Below, piece after piece: positions 52,923-61,847 of a stretch of DNA of 64,000 bases; position 1 is the stretch's first letter; every line of letters starts with the position of its first letter. The stretch is from Bacteroides faecium (lineage in GTDB: Bacteria > Bacteroidota > Bacteroidia > Bacteroidales > Bacteroidaceae): contig NZ_CP050831.1 in assembly GCF_012113595.1 (NCBI RefSeq), forward strand, positions 1,860,001-1,924,000, read 5' to 3'. Under the pieces are notes generated by a model. The model ran no database searches and was not told where the DNA came from. It saw only the letters and a program-made list of their open reading frames with translations. The position numbers were made by a program, and so were the translations under genes.

Positions 52923-55076
52923 TTAATGCATCGAAAGGGTAATCGTCTGCCCCTTCTTTACGATCGTTCCGTTGGCTATCGACTGGCTTTTCACCTTGCC
53001 TACTCCAACCAGGTGGACTTTTAATCCCTTGCTTTCCAGTAGGTACACGGCATCTTTCGCCCCCATGCCTATGACACTCGGCACGAAATTCTGCATATTG
53101 CTCCGGCTTTCAAGAACCACCGCCTGAGGTGCCGAATGGGTATTTCCCCACACTTCCTTTCCTGTGTCGGCTATCTTGCCTTGTACCTGAATATTCAACT
53201 CTTCCAATACCCGTTGCGCTTCCCTCATTTCTCCGGCCTTTACGTTCGGAATGACTACGGAGTTCGTATCAACCGCATTCGCAAGCGGCAAACGCAGGTC
53301 TTTGGCATACACCCTTTCGGCAATCTTGCTGAATACGCTACCTGCCATCAAACCACCCGACGCCGGCAAACCCGGTTTCTGAATGGAAACAATCATACTA
53401 TATTTAGGCGCTTCCGACGGGAAATACCCGCAGAAACTTACAAGATAGTTCGTCCTTCCCGTTTTATATCCGGCGGCTCCCTGTGAAATCTGTGCCGTTC
53501 CCGTTTTGCCTGAAACATGGAACTGCTTGCTTCCCGCAGGCTTGGCCAACCCTTCGCCTACTACTTTACGCAGTATCTCACGGATTTGTGCCAAAGTCTT
53601 GTCCGAACAAATCTTCGGATTGATAACCTCTGTCGGATATTCTTTCACTATTTCTCCGTCTTTCACCGCAGCCTTTACGAACTTCGGACGTACTGTAACG
53701 CCATTGTTCGCTATTCCATTGTAGAACGTGAGAATATTTATCGGCGGAACTTGCGTTTCATAACCGATACTCATCCACGGGAGTGCCGTTTTGGAGAAAT
53801 AACTTCTTTCTTTCGGGCCACGAATATTCGGCTTACCTTCTCCCGCAATTTGCAGGTGAAGCGGCTGGTCGATACTCATTCGTCTCAATCCGTCAATGAA
53901 CTTCTGCGGATTGCTGCCGTAGAAATGGTCTATAATATAAGATGTACCGACATTGGAAGAAACTCCCAAAATCTCGGTAACCGTTAATTTTCCGTATCCC
54001 CCGCGATGCCAGTTGTGGTCTTTCATCACACGGCCGTGCATCGGCATTTGTCCGTTGCCGGTATCCACTACATAATCGGGGGTGATTTTCCCGTCTTCAA
54101 GGGCTACCATGATAGAGGCTGTCTTGAAAGTTGACCCCGGCTCGAGCATGTCACTGATGGCATTATTACGCATTTCGTAATACTCGCCGTCTTTGCCCTG
54201 CATCATATTAACGATGGCTTTCACCTCTCCGGTAGCAACTTCCATCAGTACGACTACCCCTACGCTGGCATTCAGCTCTTTCAGTTTGTCTACCAATGCT
54301 TTCTCGCAAATATCCTGCATACCTACGTCAATAGTCGAAATGAGGTCGCAACCGTCAACCGGCGGCACATCTACGATATTCAGATATTTGTTCATCACCT
54401 TTTGGCGGTGCGTCAATCCGTCCCGTCCCTTCAGGATTGTATCAAAAGCAAGCTCGATACCATTTCTAGCCCCTTTCGCAGTGTCGGCATATACATCGCC
54501 CAGTGTACGGGCTGCCAATGATCCGAAAGGTTTTTTCCGCTGATTATAAGCCAGTTCCTTGAATCCCCCTTTGTAGCGGTTCAGGCAGAAAACAGGCAAT
54601 CTTTTTACCTCTTTATATTGTATATAAGAGATACGTTTCGGATAAATCAGATAATTACGGCTCTTAGCCTGGCGTCCTTTTTTCAAGTGCGCCTTGAATT
54701 GAGCCACGCTCTTATCCGGAAATATTTTGTTCAGTCCGATGCAGATTGAATCCATGTTGGCAGTAAGGATGGAGTCCCGGCGTGCCTGGTCCTTCTTTCT
54801 GCGTTTTTCATCCTTTTCACCGGACATAAAGTCCATATATATCCTGTATTCGGGTAGAGAACTGGCCATTAGTTTGCCGTCGGAAGATATAATGTTTCCG
54901 CGGTTGGGTTTCACTGTCACGTTTTCTTTTACGAAACGGTCGGCTACGTCCTGCCAGTATTGACGTTCGGCAAACATGGTGATGCCTGCCTTTACGACAA
55001 TTGCCACGCCTATCAACGCCATCAAAAGAAGGACGAAGAAGTAACGGGTCATTATATTCTTTTTATTAACTGCCAC
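52923..55076 (-). CDS. ftsI: Septal transpeptidase FtsI (class B penicillin-binding protein) with PASTA tail
   Basis: A 717-residue membrane protein: one N-terminal helix (about 11-32), a PBP dimer domain with a charged insert (about 50-240), and a transpeptidase domain with the three motifs SxxK (Ser315-Lys318, EPGSTFKTAS), SxN (373-375) and KTG (524-526, SGKTGTAQI). Residues about 605-717 look like two PASTA-type domains (VVIPNVKAGEMREAQRVL; FVPSVIGMGAKDAVYLLESKG). It crosslinks septal peptidoglycan together with FtsW. The PASTA tail is absent in E. coli FtsI but usual in Bacteroidota. Confidence 0.95.
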   Translation of the reverse strand: MAVNKKNIMTRYFFVLLLMALIGVAIVVKAGITMFAERQYWQDVADRFVKENVTVKPNRGNIISSDGKLMASSLPEYRIYMDFMSGEKDEKRRKKDQARRDSILTANMDSICIGLNKIFPDKSVAQFKAHLKKGRQAKSRNYLIYPKRISYIQYKEVKRLPVFCLNRYKGGFKELAYNQRKKPFGSLAARTLGDVYADTAKGARNGIELAFDTILKGRDGLTHRQKVMNKYLNIVDVPPVDGCDLISTIDVGMQDICEKALVDKLKELNASVGVVVLMEVATGEVKAIVNMMQGKDGEYYEMRNNAISDMLEPGSTFKTASIMVALEDGKITPDYVVDTGNGQMPMHGRVMKDHNWHRGGYGKLTVTEILGVSSNVGTSYIIDHFYGSNPQKFIDGLRRMSIDQPLHLQIAGEGKPNIRGPKERSYFSKTALPWMSIGYETQVPPINILTFYNGIANNGVTVRPKFVKAAVKDGEIVKEYPTEVINPKICSDKTLAQIREILRKVVGEGLAKPAGSKQFHVSGKTGTAQISQGAAGYKTGRTNYLVSFCGYFPSEAPKYSMIVSIQKPGLPASGGLMAGSVFSKIAERVYAKDLRLPLANAVDTNSVVIPNVKAGEMREAQRVLEELNIQVQGKIADTGKEVWGNTHSAPQAVVLESRSNMQNFVPSVIGMGAKDAVYLLESKGLKVHLVGVGKVKSQSIANGTIVKKGQTITLSMH

Positions 55077-55124
55077 AGTATTTGTCTTTTAAAAACTCTC
55101 AACTCTCAATTCTCAACTCTCCAC

Positions 55125-55481
55125 TTATTTAATAAGGTAAGGGGGATTTGTGGATGTCTGCAAATCACTTTCCTTACTCGAGATATAATCTTCAATGCGT
55201 GACTGGCGGCTCTTTTCCATCAGTTCCGAACTGCGTGTCAGCGCATCATATTTAATATCTATCAGTTCTTGCTTCAACTTGTCTATCTCAATCTGCTGTT
55301 GCTGACTGGCATAGCGGTTGTGGATATAGAAGATGATGAATACCATAATCAGTACCAGCAACTTCGTCTGACGACGGAAAAAGTCGGTAGCCAGAATGTC
55401 TCCACCCAGAATACTTTTCAGTGAGGTACGTTTTTTCTTCTTGCCCTCTTCTGCTTTCTTGTTTACTACTTCTTCTTCCAT
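55125..55481 (-). CDS. ftsL: FtsL-like cell division protein
   Basis: A 118-residue bitopic protein: basic cytoplasmic start (EGKKKKRTSLKSILG), one membrane helix at about 37-54 (TKLLVLIMVFIIFYIHN) and a periplasmic coiled coil (IEIDKLKQELIDIKYDALTR). Sequence conservation is low; the call rests on size, topology and position between rsmH and ftsI. It starts 6 bp after rsmH. Confidence 0.85.
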   Translation of the reverse strand: MEEEVVNKKAEEGKKKKRTSLKSILGGDILATDFFRRQTKLLVLIMVFIIFYIHNRYASQQQQIEIDKLKQELIDIKYDALTRSSELMEKSRQSRIEDYISSKESDLQTSTNPPYLIK

Positions 55482-55487
55482 TTTTTC

Positions 55488-56417
55488 TTATTTCTTTTCT
55501 GCAATACGTAATTTAGCGCTTCTCGACCGTGGATTCCTTTCTATTTCTGCCTGGTCGGGCACAATCACCTTATTATTGACGAGGCGGAATGGCGTCTGTA
55601 GATTTCCAAAGAAATCCGTTTCGGCTTTACCTTCCACGTTTCCTGTTTTCATGATATTCTTCACCATGCGGTCTTCCAGTGAGTGATAGGTGATAACTAC
55701 CAGTCTGCCACCCGGCTTTAACGCTTCGGTTGCGGCCAATAGCATCTCCTTCAGAGCTTCCATCTCCTGGTTTACTTCAATTCTTAGTGCCTGGAATACT
55801 TTTGCAAGCTCTTTCTTTTCCCGTTCGCGGCCGAAAAGCGGTTTGATGATTTCCAGGAACTCTCCGATAGTGCGGATAGTCTGTCCGCTCCTGGCTTTGA
55901 CGATGACAGAAGCCAGCTTACGGCTGTTTTTTAGCTCTCCATACAGATAGAGAACGTTTGCAAGACGCTCTTCTTCGTAAGTGTTCACGATGTCTGCCGC
56001 CGTAAGTCCCGCACGTTTGTTCATACGCATATCCAAATCTCCGTCGAAACGGAAAGAGAAACCGCGTTCGCTGTCATCGAAGTGGTGGGAAGATACGCCG
56101 AGGTCGGCCAGGATTGCATCCACCTGTTCGATGTCGTGATAACGTAGGAAATTGTAGAGGTAGCGGAAATTGCTGCGTACAAAGATAAAATGGGGGTCGT
56201 TGACAATGTTCCGTTCGGCATCCTCGTCCTGGTCGAATCCCAGGAGCCGTCCGCCCTCGCCGAGCCGTGAAAGAATCTCGCGTGAATGTCCCGCCCCCCC
56301 GAAAGTAACGTCTACATACGTTCCATCCGGCCGGATATTCATCCCGTCAACGCTTTCCTTTAGCAGTACAGGTACATGATATGTCAATTCATCTTTCTCC
56401 ATCTTGTCTATTTTCAT
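55488..56417 (-). CDS. rsmH: 16S rRNA m4C1402 methyltransferase
   Basis: A 309-residue SAM-dependent methyltransferase (former MraW). Motifs: YHVPVLLKESVDGM at the start, GGAGHSREIL for SAM binding, DAILADLGVSSHHFDDSERGFSF, and VITYHSLEDRMVKN near the end. It N4-methylates C1402 of 16S rRNA. Two starts are possible: the first Met (56417) or Met6 (56402). Either overlaps the end of mraZ, by 29 or 14 bp, which suggests translational coupling. Confidence 0.96.
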   Translation of the reverse strand: MKIDKMEKDELTYHVPVLLKESVDGMNIRPDGTYVDVTFGGAGHSREILSRLGEGGRLLGFDQDEDAERNIVNDPHFIFVRSNFRYLYNFLRYHDIEQVDAILADLGVSSHHFDDSERGFSFRFDGDLDMRMNKRAGLTAADIVNTYEEERLANVLYLYGELKNSRKLASVIVKARSGQTIRTIGEFLEIIKPLFGREREKKELAKVFQALRIEVNQEMEALKEMLLAATEALKPGGRLVVITYHSLEDRMVKNIMKTGNVEGKAETDFFGNLQTPFRLVNNKVIVPDQAEIERNPRSRSAKLRIAEKK

Positions 56418-56859
56418 CGTTCATAATTTCTTCTAATGCCGCTCCGAACTCTTCGGGTGACATAAACGGCTGTTCTGCCCGCTCCTTCGACCAAATCTCT
56501 ATTTTATTGTCGATGCCGATAAAGCGTATATCCCCGTGGATGCTGCAAATCTGCAAATATCGTTTCGGGATTAATATGCGACCGTTATTGTCGGGTGTCA
56601 CCACCTCAACGTCGCTCACAAACTGCCTGAAAATGAGTTGATGCTTGCTGTTCCATTTGTTGAGCCTGCTTCGAAGCTCGTTCAACTCCTCGTTCCACAC
56701 GCTCTCGGGGTACAGAGTCAGACAGTCCTGAAACACGTCTTTACGCATAATGAGCCTCTCCTCAGAAGCAGCTTGCAATTGCTTCCTGAAGATGGCGGGT
56801 ATGAACACCCTTCCTTTGGTGTCCGCCTTGGCTTCAATATTACCTAAAAAACGTATCAT
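56389..56859 (-). CDS. mraZ: MraZ, regulator of the dcw cluster
   Basis: Start set at ATG 56859-56857 (MIRFLGNIEAKADTKGRVF), the family N-terminus; the longer frame would add 18 residues and run into the operator. The protein has 156 residues with two AbrB-like swapped-hairpin domains (RVFIPAIFRKQL; DNNGRILIPKRYLQI) that form a ring and bind DNA. In E. coli it represses the dcw promoter. It is the first gene of the cluster and overlaps rsmH. Three repeats matching the MraZ site lie upstream, so autoregulation is likely. Confidence 0.95.
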   Translation of the reverse strand: MIRFLGNIEAKADTKGRVFIPAIFRKQLQAASEERLIMRKDVFQDCLTLYPESVWNEELNELRSRLNKWNSKHQLIFRQFVSDVEVVTPDNNGRILIPKRYLQICSIHGDIRFIGIDNKIEIWSKERAEQPFMSPEEFGAALEEIMNDENRQDGER

Positions 56860-56897
56860 TACCTTATTATAATAAGAGACCGTAAAAGTATGAAATT

Positions 56898-56922
56898 CCC
56901 CACAATTCCCCACAATTTTCCA
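56898..56922 (-). promoter_or_regulatory. Probable MraZ operator, three 10-bp repeats
   Basis: On the minus strand, TGGAA-AATTG, TGGGG-AATTG and TGGGG-AATTT follow one another with exact 10-bp period (first bases at 56922, 56912 and 56902). MraZ of E. coli is known to bind TGGGN repeats with 5-bp spacers. The site is about 40-60 bp before mraZ. Confidence 0.75.
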
Positions 56923-57110
56923 TGGAAAACTTTTAGATAAGTTTTCAACCGATTGTTAAATGGTTATTTGCTTGAAAATGAATGGGCTTTTCAAAGCCCT
57001 TATTCGTGGGGAATCAGGAAGGATGGTAGTCAAAATAACTTTTATTTGTCTATAACCGTTTTTTGTTGCGCTGCATACCCGATTTATTTCTTATGCAAGG
57101 ATGGCTTGTC

Positions 57111-57202
57111 TGACACCCGGGTCTTATAGGTGCTGACACCCGGGTCTCAGCATGCTTGATACCCGGGTGTTGTTATGCCTGACACCCGGGTGTCAGACAA
57201 AC
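57111..57202. repeat. Four-copy 23-bp-period repeat, TGACACCCGGGT core
   Basis: TGACACCCGGGT (third copy TGATACCCGGGT) begins at 57111, 57134, 57157 and 57180, exactly 23 bp apart; the 11 bases between cores differ. The rest of the 56914-57327 gap holds the mraZ upstream region and the ECF terminator; I see no gene there. Confidence 0.85.
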
Positions 57203-57221
57203 TGTTTATGCTAATGAAAAA

Positions 57222-57253
57222 AAAGGCAGAAGGTATTGAACTCTTCTGCCTTT
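57222..57253 (-). terminator. Intrinsic terminator after the ECF sigma gene
   Basis: 11-bp stem (57222-57232 with 57243-57253), 10-nt loop, followed by eight T on the minus strand. Confidence 0.8.
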
Positions 57254-57327
57254 GAATCATTGACACAACTAAAAAATTACATTTAAATATTTAATCTGGA
57301 ATCAAAAGTTATATAGTTAAGGTCGGC

Positions 57328-57831
57328 TTAGCGGAAGTCTTTCAATTCTTCCTGCAATTTCTGGCGTGTGAAGAAAATGCGGCTTTTCACTGTACCTAGC
57401 GGGAGATTCAGCTTTTCCGCAATCTCACGATATTTGAATCCTGAAACGTGCATGGCAAACGGAATCCTGTATTCTTTGGGGAGTTTGTTCACCACCCGGT
57501 GCATCTCTTTCAGGTCGTACGCTCTTTCTGTACTCTCCGAACTTGCATCTTGCGGCAGGTTCAGATGATATAAGTTGTCGGTTTGGTCAATAAAAGTCTG
57601 GTCGCGAACCACTTTACGGTAGTTGTTGATGAATATATTGCGCATGATGGTGTACATCCATCCTTTAAAATTCGTATCGGGCATGTATTTGTCTTCATTA
57701 TCCAATGCTTTCAATGATGTTTCCTGCAACAAGTCATTTGCTTCTTCGCGGTCGGTTGTCAGTTTATAAGCGAAGCGAAGTAACTCATCTTGTACTCCTA
57801 CTAAATCTTTTCTGAAGCTTAAACTTTTCAT
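57328..57831 (-). CDS. ECF-type RNA polymerase sigma factor
   Basis: A 167-residue sigma-70 family protein with only regions 2 and 4. Region 2 (about 15-85) shows DLLQETSLKALDNEDKY and FKGWMYTIMRNIFINNYR; region 4 (about 110-165) shows LPKEYRIPFAMHVSGFKYREI and the helix-turn-helix EKLNLPLGTVKSRIFFTR. No anti-sigma gene is next to it, which leaves its signal unknown; several stand-alone ECF factors exist in Bacteroides. The conserved GXPLGTVKSR form is typical. Confidence 0.93.
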   Translation of the reverse strand: MKSLSFRKDLVGVQDELLRFAYKLTTDREEANDLLQETSLKALDNEDKYMPDTNFKGWMYTIMRNIFINNYRKVVRDQTFIDQTDNLYHLNLPQDASSESTERAYDLKEMHRVVNKLPKEYRIPFAMHVSGFKYREIAEKLNLPLGTVKSRIFFTRQKLQEELKDFR

Positions 57832-57936
57832 ATGCGTTGCTTTTAAATTGTGAATATTCGTTCGTTAATTTCGATGTTACAAGTTTACGGGATTTTTGAA
57901 AACCTGACGGGGGAGAATCCGACTAAATTTCACCCG

Positions 57937-57991
57937 AAAACTATCCGCGGATAGTTTTTAGGTGTTATTTGATAGTTTTTAGGTGGTATTT
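57937..57991. repeat. 22-bp palindrome and 21-bp tandem repeat upstream of glsA
   Basis: AAAACTATCCG and its reverse complement form a perfect 22-bp palindrome at 57937-57958. GATAGTTTTTAGGTG follows in two direct 21-bp units (57950 and 57971, one difference in the unit), and an inverted version is at 57931-57945. Confidence 0.7.
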
Positions 57992-58089
57992 TTTCGCCTT
58001 CTGAACTTAAATCCTGCATTTTCTACTGATTTATTGCAATTAATAAAAAAGAACCGTTAATTTTGTGGCATCATTTTTATTTGAAAAGA

Positions 58090-58908
58090 ATGACTGATGA
58101 CTCTTTATTTTTAATCGATGTCGATAAGATACTTCGGACGAAAGCTCCGAAGCAATATAAGTACATCCCTAAGTTTGTGGTTTCTTATCTGAAGAAAATT
58201 GTTCATCAGGATGAGCTTAATGTGTTTTTGAATGAGTCGAAAGATAAATTAGGGGTGGACTTCCTGGAGGCATGTATGGATTTTCTGGATGCAAAAGTAG
58301 ATGTGAAGGGTATCGAGAACCTTCCCAAAGACGGTTTGTACACCTTTGTTTCCAATCATCCGTTAGGGGGGCAGGATGGTGTCGCACTCGGTTATGTGCT
58401 GGGACGTCATTATGACGGAAAAGTGAAATACCTGGTGAATGACTTGCTGATGAACCTGCGCGGATTGGCTCCGCTTTGTATCCCTATCAATAAAACCGGT
58501 AAACAGGCGAAAGATTTCCCAAGAATGGTGGAAGCCGGATTTAAGTCTGACGACCAGCTTATCATGTTTCCTGCCGGGTTATGTTCGCGCCGTCAGAACG
58601 GAGTAATCCGTGACTTGGAATGGAAAAAAACATTTGTTGTGAAAAGCATACAAGCAGAACGTGATGTGATACCTGTACATTTTGGGGGCAGAAATTCTGA
58701 TTTCTTCTACAATCTGGCAAATGTCTGTAAGACACTGGGTATTAAGTTTAACATCGCTATGTTGTATCTTGCGGATGAAATGTTTAAGAACCGCCACAAA
58801 ACTTTTACTGTCACTTTTGGCAAGCCAATACCCTGGCAGACGTTCGATAAATCGAAAACTCCGGCTCAATGGGCCGAATACGTAAAGGATATTGTATATA
58901 AACTGTAA
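58090..58908 (+). CDS. glsA: GlsA-like acyltransferase (PlsC superfamily), glycine lipid synthesis
   Basis: Start set at ATG 58090 (MTDDSLFLIDVDKIL); the upstream TTG frame is unlikely. 272 residues. A PlsC-type acyltransferase: VSNHPLGGQDG carries His90 and Asp96 (spacing one longer than the classical HX4D), and MFPAGLCSRRQNG is the later substrate motif. In B. thetaiotaomicron, GlsA adds the second, ester-linked fatty acid to N-acylglycine, and its gene is next to glsB as here. An unspecific lysophospholipid acyltransferase is the alternative. Followed 26 bp later by the glsB-like gene. Confidence 0.75.
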   Translation: MTDDSLFLIDVDKILRTKAPKQYKYIPKFVVSYLKKIVHQDELNVFLNESKDKLGVDFLEACMDFLDAKVDVKGIENLPKDGLYTFVSNHPLGGQDGVALGYVLGRHYDGKVKYLVNDLLMNLRGLAPLCIPINKTGKQAKDFPRMVEAGFKSDDQLIMFPAGLCSRRQNGVIRDLEWKKTFVVKSIQAERDVIPVHFGGRNSDFFYNLANVCKTLGIKFNIAMLYLADEMFKNRHKTFTVTFGKPIPWQTFDKSKTPAQWAEYVKDIVYKL

Positions 58909-58934
58909 CTGATAGAACAACTATAACAAGAAAT

Positions 58935-59948
58935 ATGGAAGAGATTATCAAACCGATAAGCAAGGAACTGCTGAAAGCCGAGTTGACGGAAGACAGGCGC
59001 TTACGAATGACGAATAAGAGTAATAATCAGATTTATATTATTACTCACCAGAATGCTCCCAACGTGATGAAAGAGATTGGTCGTTTGCGTGAAATTGCTT
59101 TCCGTGCTGCTGGTGGTGGAACGGGCATGTCGATGGATATAGACGAATACGACACAATGGAGCATCCATACAAACAACTGATTGTGTGGAATCCGGAAGC
59201 GGAAGAAATCTTGGGCGGTTATCGGTATTTGCTTGGAACGGATGTTTGTTTTGATGAAAAAGGGGCTCCGATTCTGGCTACTTCCCACATGTTTCATTTT
59301 TCAGACCCTTTTATCAAAGAGTATTTGCCACAGACGATTGAGCTGGGACGTTCGTTCGTTACGCTTGAATATCAGTCTACCCGTGCCGGAAGCAAAGGAT
59401 TGTTTGCCTTGGATAATCTGTGGGACGGATTGGGCGCATTGACGGTCGTAATGCCGAACGTGAAATATTTCTTTGGAAAAGTGACCATGTATCCCAGTTA
59501 CCATCGCCGCGGTCGTGATATGATTCTTTATTTCCTCAAAAAACACTTCTATGATAAGGATACGCTTGTCACCCCGTTGGACCCGTTGATACCGGAGACT
59601 TCAGAAGAGGAACTTCGTGCTTTATTCTGCAAAGATACCTTTAAGGAAGATTATAAAATATTGAATTGTGAGATTCGCAAATTGGGCTATAACATTCCGC
59701 CGTTGGTGAATGCTTATATGAGCCTGAGTCCTACCATGCGGATGTTCGGAACGGCTATCAACTATGAATTCGGTGATGTGGAAGAAACCGGAATCCTGAT
59801 TGCTGTGGATGAAATCCTGGAAGATAAACGGATCCGGCACATCCAGACGTTTATAGAAAGCCATCCGGATGCGCTGAAAATGCCTTGTGAGGATGATGAA
59901 GCGTTTACTCCTAAAGTGGTTACACCGCAGGCAGACTGTTGCCGTTAA
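58935..59948 (+). CDS. glsB: GlsB-like GNAT N-acyltransferase, glycine lipid synthesis
   Basis: A 337-residue GNAT-fold acyltransferase, related to ornithine-lipid OlsB. Motifs: REIAFRAAGGGTGMSMDIDEYD, EEILGGYRYLLG and TIELGRSFV. The known B. thetaiotaomicron GlsB joins a 3-hydroxy fatty acid to glycine, giving N-acylglycine, the substrate for GlsA. The Asp/Glu-rich acyl-ACP site is not visible as a motif. Its last 29 bp overlap the dGTPase end on the other strand. Confidence 0.78.
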   Translation: MEEIIKPISKELLKAELTEDRRLRMTNKSNNQIYIITHQNAPNVMKEIGRLREIAFRAAGGGTGMSMDIDEYDTMEHPYKQLIVWNPEAEEILGGYRYLLGTDVCFDEKGAPILATSHMFHFSDPFIKEYLPQTIELGRSFVTLEYQSTRAGSKGLFALDNLWDGLGALTVVMPNVKYFFGKVTMYPSYHRRGRDMILYFLKKHFYDKDTLVTPLDPLIPETSEEELRALFCKDTFKEDYKILNCEIRKLGYNIPPLVNAYMSLSPTMRMFGTAINYEFGDVEETGILIAVDEILEDKRIRHIQTFIESHPDALKMPCEDDEAFTPKVVTPQADCCR

Positions 59949-61263
59949 TTTTGCGATATAAATCGAGGGCAAAGACATCGGTCATTCCCGAAATATAATC
60001 AAGTACCGCCTGTATTCTTTCATAGAGTGCAGGCGCTTGTATATTATACTGGCTGGATACACGGTCAATCAGAAGCTTGGAGTAAGCCTTTTCGGGTGAG
60101 GTTACGGCATCCACCATTAATTCGAGCAGCGTGCTGATGACACGGAAGCCGGCCAGTTCGATGTCCAGTACGTCCCGTGAGCGGTAAATCTTCTTTAAAG
60201 ATACCTGGGCACAGTGTCGGTATGCTTCTGCCGGACGTTCGGCGATGTGTTTGATAAGTGCCCCTTCGAAAGTGCCTGATAATATTTCTTGTTCATGTTC
60301 CAGGAATATGCGGGTACATTCACGAATCAATAATCCGATTACGGAAGAGCGCAGATAGGCGATTTGCTCGTTTGTATCATTGACAATCTGAAAAGTATTC
60401 CGGATATGTCCCTGCCGCTTGTCATCAAAATAAGACATTAATAGTTCTTTCGTCTCTTCCGTAGTGAGAATCTTCAGTTTATGGGCATCTTCAATGTCCA
60501 TCATCTGATAACAAATATCATCTGCGGCTTCGACCAGATAGACTAAGGGGTGACGGGCATATTTTAAGGGATGTTCGTTCAGTAAAGTCAATCCCAACTC
60601 TGTTGCTATTTTCCGGAAACTGTCTTCTTCGCTGACGAAGAAACCGAATTTGGACTTTGTTCCGGCAAGGCTCGATGAAAAGGGATATTTTACGATAGAA
60701 GCCAATGTAGTATATGTCAGGACAAATCCACCGTTCCGACGTCCCTCAAACCGATGAGTCAAGAGACGGAATGCATTTGCATTTCCTTCGAAATGTGTCA
60801 AATCTTCCCATTCCATCGCAGAAATTTGATCTCCATTGGGTTGTTTTTCTTTCAGGCGCAGCCCTTTTCCTTCGGAGAAGAAGGTGGATATAGCCCGTTC
60901 TCCGGAATGTCCGAAGGGTGGGTTCCCCAAATCGTGCGCCAGACAAGCGGCGGATACGATTGAACCAATCTCCGGCAGGAAAGAGTCCTCAAGTTCAGGT
61001 TGACGTTCCAGGATAGCTTTGGCGACATCGTCGCCTAAAGAACGGCCTACGCTAGCCACTTCGAGACTATGTGTGAGCCGGTTGTGTACAAAGACGCTAC
61101 CCGGCAGGGGAAATACCTGTGTTTTGTTCTGTAACCTGCGAAAAGGCGCGGAAAAGATAAGGCGGTCATAATCCCGTTGAAATTCCGAGCGATTTTCCTG
61201 GCGTTCTTCGTGGAACTCTTCCATTCCGAAACGTTTAGCTGATATTAATTGATTCCAATTCAT
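59920..61263 (-). CDS. dgt: Deoxyguanosinetriphosphate triphosphohydrolase-like protein (HD domain)
   Basis: Start at 61263 (MNWNQLISAKRFGMEEF) or one codon earlier; longer frames run into the dut promoter. 447 residues. HD-domain metal residues: HNRLTHSLEVASVGRSLG and ACLAHDLGNPPFGHSG (HD pair), followed by EAADDICYQMMDIEDAH. The family splits dGTP (or other dNTPs) into nucleoside and triphosphate. Convergent with glsB and divergent from dut, another dNTP enzyme. Confidence 0.9.
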   Translation of the reverse strand: MNWNQLISAKRFGMEEFHEERQENRSEFQRDYDRLIFSAPFRRLQNKTQVFPLPGSVFVHNRLTHSLEVASVGRSLGDDVAKAILERQPELEDSFLPEIGSIVSAACLAHDLGNPPFGHSGERAISTFFSEGKGLRLKEKQPNGDQISAMEWEDLTHFEGNANAFRLLTHRFEGRRNGGFVLTYTTLASIVKYPFSSSLAGTKSKFGFFVSEEDSFRKIATELGLTLLNEHPLKYARHPLVYLVEAADDICYQMMDIEDAHKLKILTTEETKELLMSYFDDKRQGHIRNTFQIVNDTNEQIAYLRSSVIGLLIRECTRIFLEHEQEILSGTFEGALIKHIAERPAEAYRHCAQVSLKKIYRSRDVLDIELAGFRVISTLLELMVDAVTSPEKAYSKLLIDRVSSQYNIQAPALYERIQAVLDYISGMTDVFALDLYRKINGNSLPAV

Positions 61264-61390
61264 CATTTTATTTGTAATTTCAGTGTTTACCGTCCGCAAA
61301 TTGGTTGCCGGTACATTATTTAACTGCAAACTTAACTATTTTTCAGTTCAAAATGTGTATTTTCGCCCGTTAAATAGTAAACATGCATTT

Positions 61391-61822
61391 ATGAATATTC
61401 AAGTTATCAATAAATCGAAGCATCCGCTTCCGGCTTACGCCACCGAATTATCTGCAGGAATGGATATCCGTGCTAATCTTTCCGAACCTATCACACTGGA
61501 ACCACTACAACGCTGCCTGGTACCGACAGGATTATATATTGCTCTTCCGAAGGGATTTGAAGCACAAATTCGTCCCCGTAGCGGATTGGCCATCAAGAAA
61601 GGAATTTCCGTACTCAATTCACCGGGAACAATCGACGCGGATTATCGGGGAGAAATCTGTATTATCTTAGTCAATCTTTCATCTGAAACTTTTGTGATTG
61701 AAGATGGTGAACGTATTGCCCAAATGGTGATAGCAAAGCATGAGCAACCAACATGGCAGGAAGTGGAAGTTCTGGATGAAACAGAACGGGGAGCCGGTGG
61801 CTTCGGTCATACCGGAGTATGA
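61391..61822 (+). CDS. dut: dUTP diphosphatase
   Basis: Start set at ATG 61391 (MNIQVINKSKHPLPAYATE). 143 residues, trimeric dUTPase with all five motifs: AGMDIRANL (I), RPRSGLAIKKG (II), GTIDADYRGEI (III), GERIAQMVI (IV) and RGAGGFGHTG (V). It removes dUTP and gives dUMP for thymidylate synthesis. Its stop is 26 bp before the next gene. Confidence 0.97.
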   Translation: MNIQVINKSKHPLPAYATELSAGMDIRANLSEPITLEPLQRCLVPTGLYIALPKGFEAQIRPRSGLAIKKGISVLNSPGTIDADYRGEICIILVNLSSETFVIEDGERIAQMVIAKHEQPTWQEVEVLDETERGAGGFGHTGV

Positions 61823-61847
61823 TGAATGCTTAAATCAAGAAAATAAA

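Noticed and set aside
57111..57202. CRISPR array
   Set aside because: Repeats of 12 bp and spacers of 11 bp are far too short, and no cas gene is in the window.
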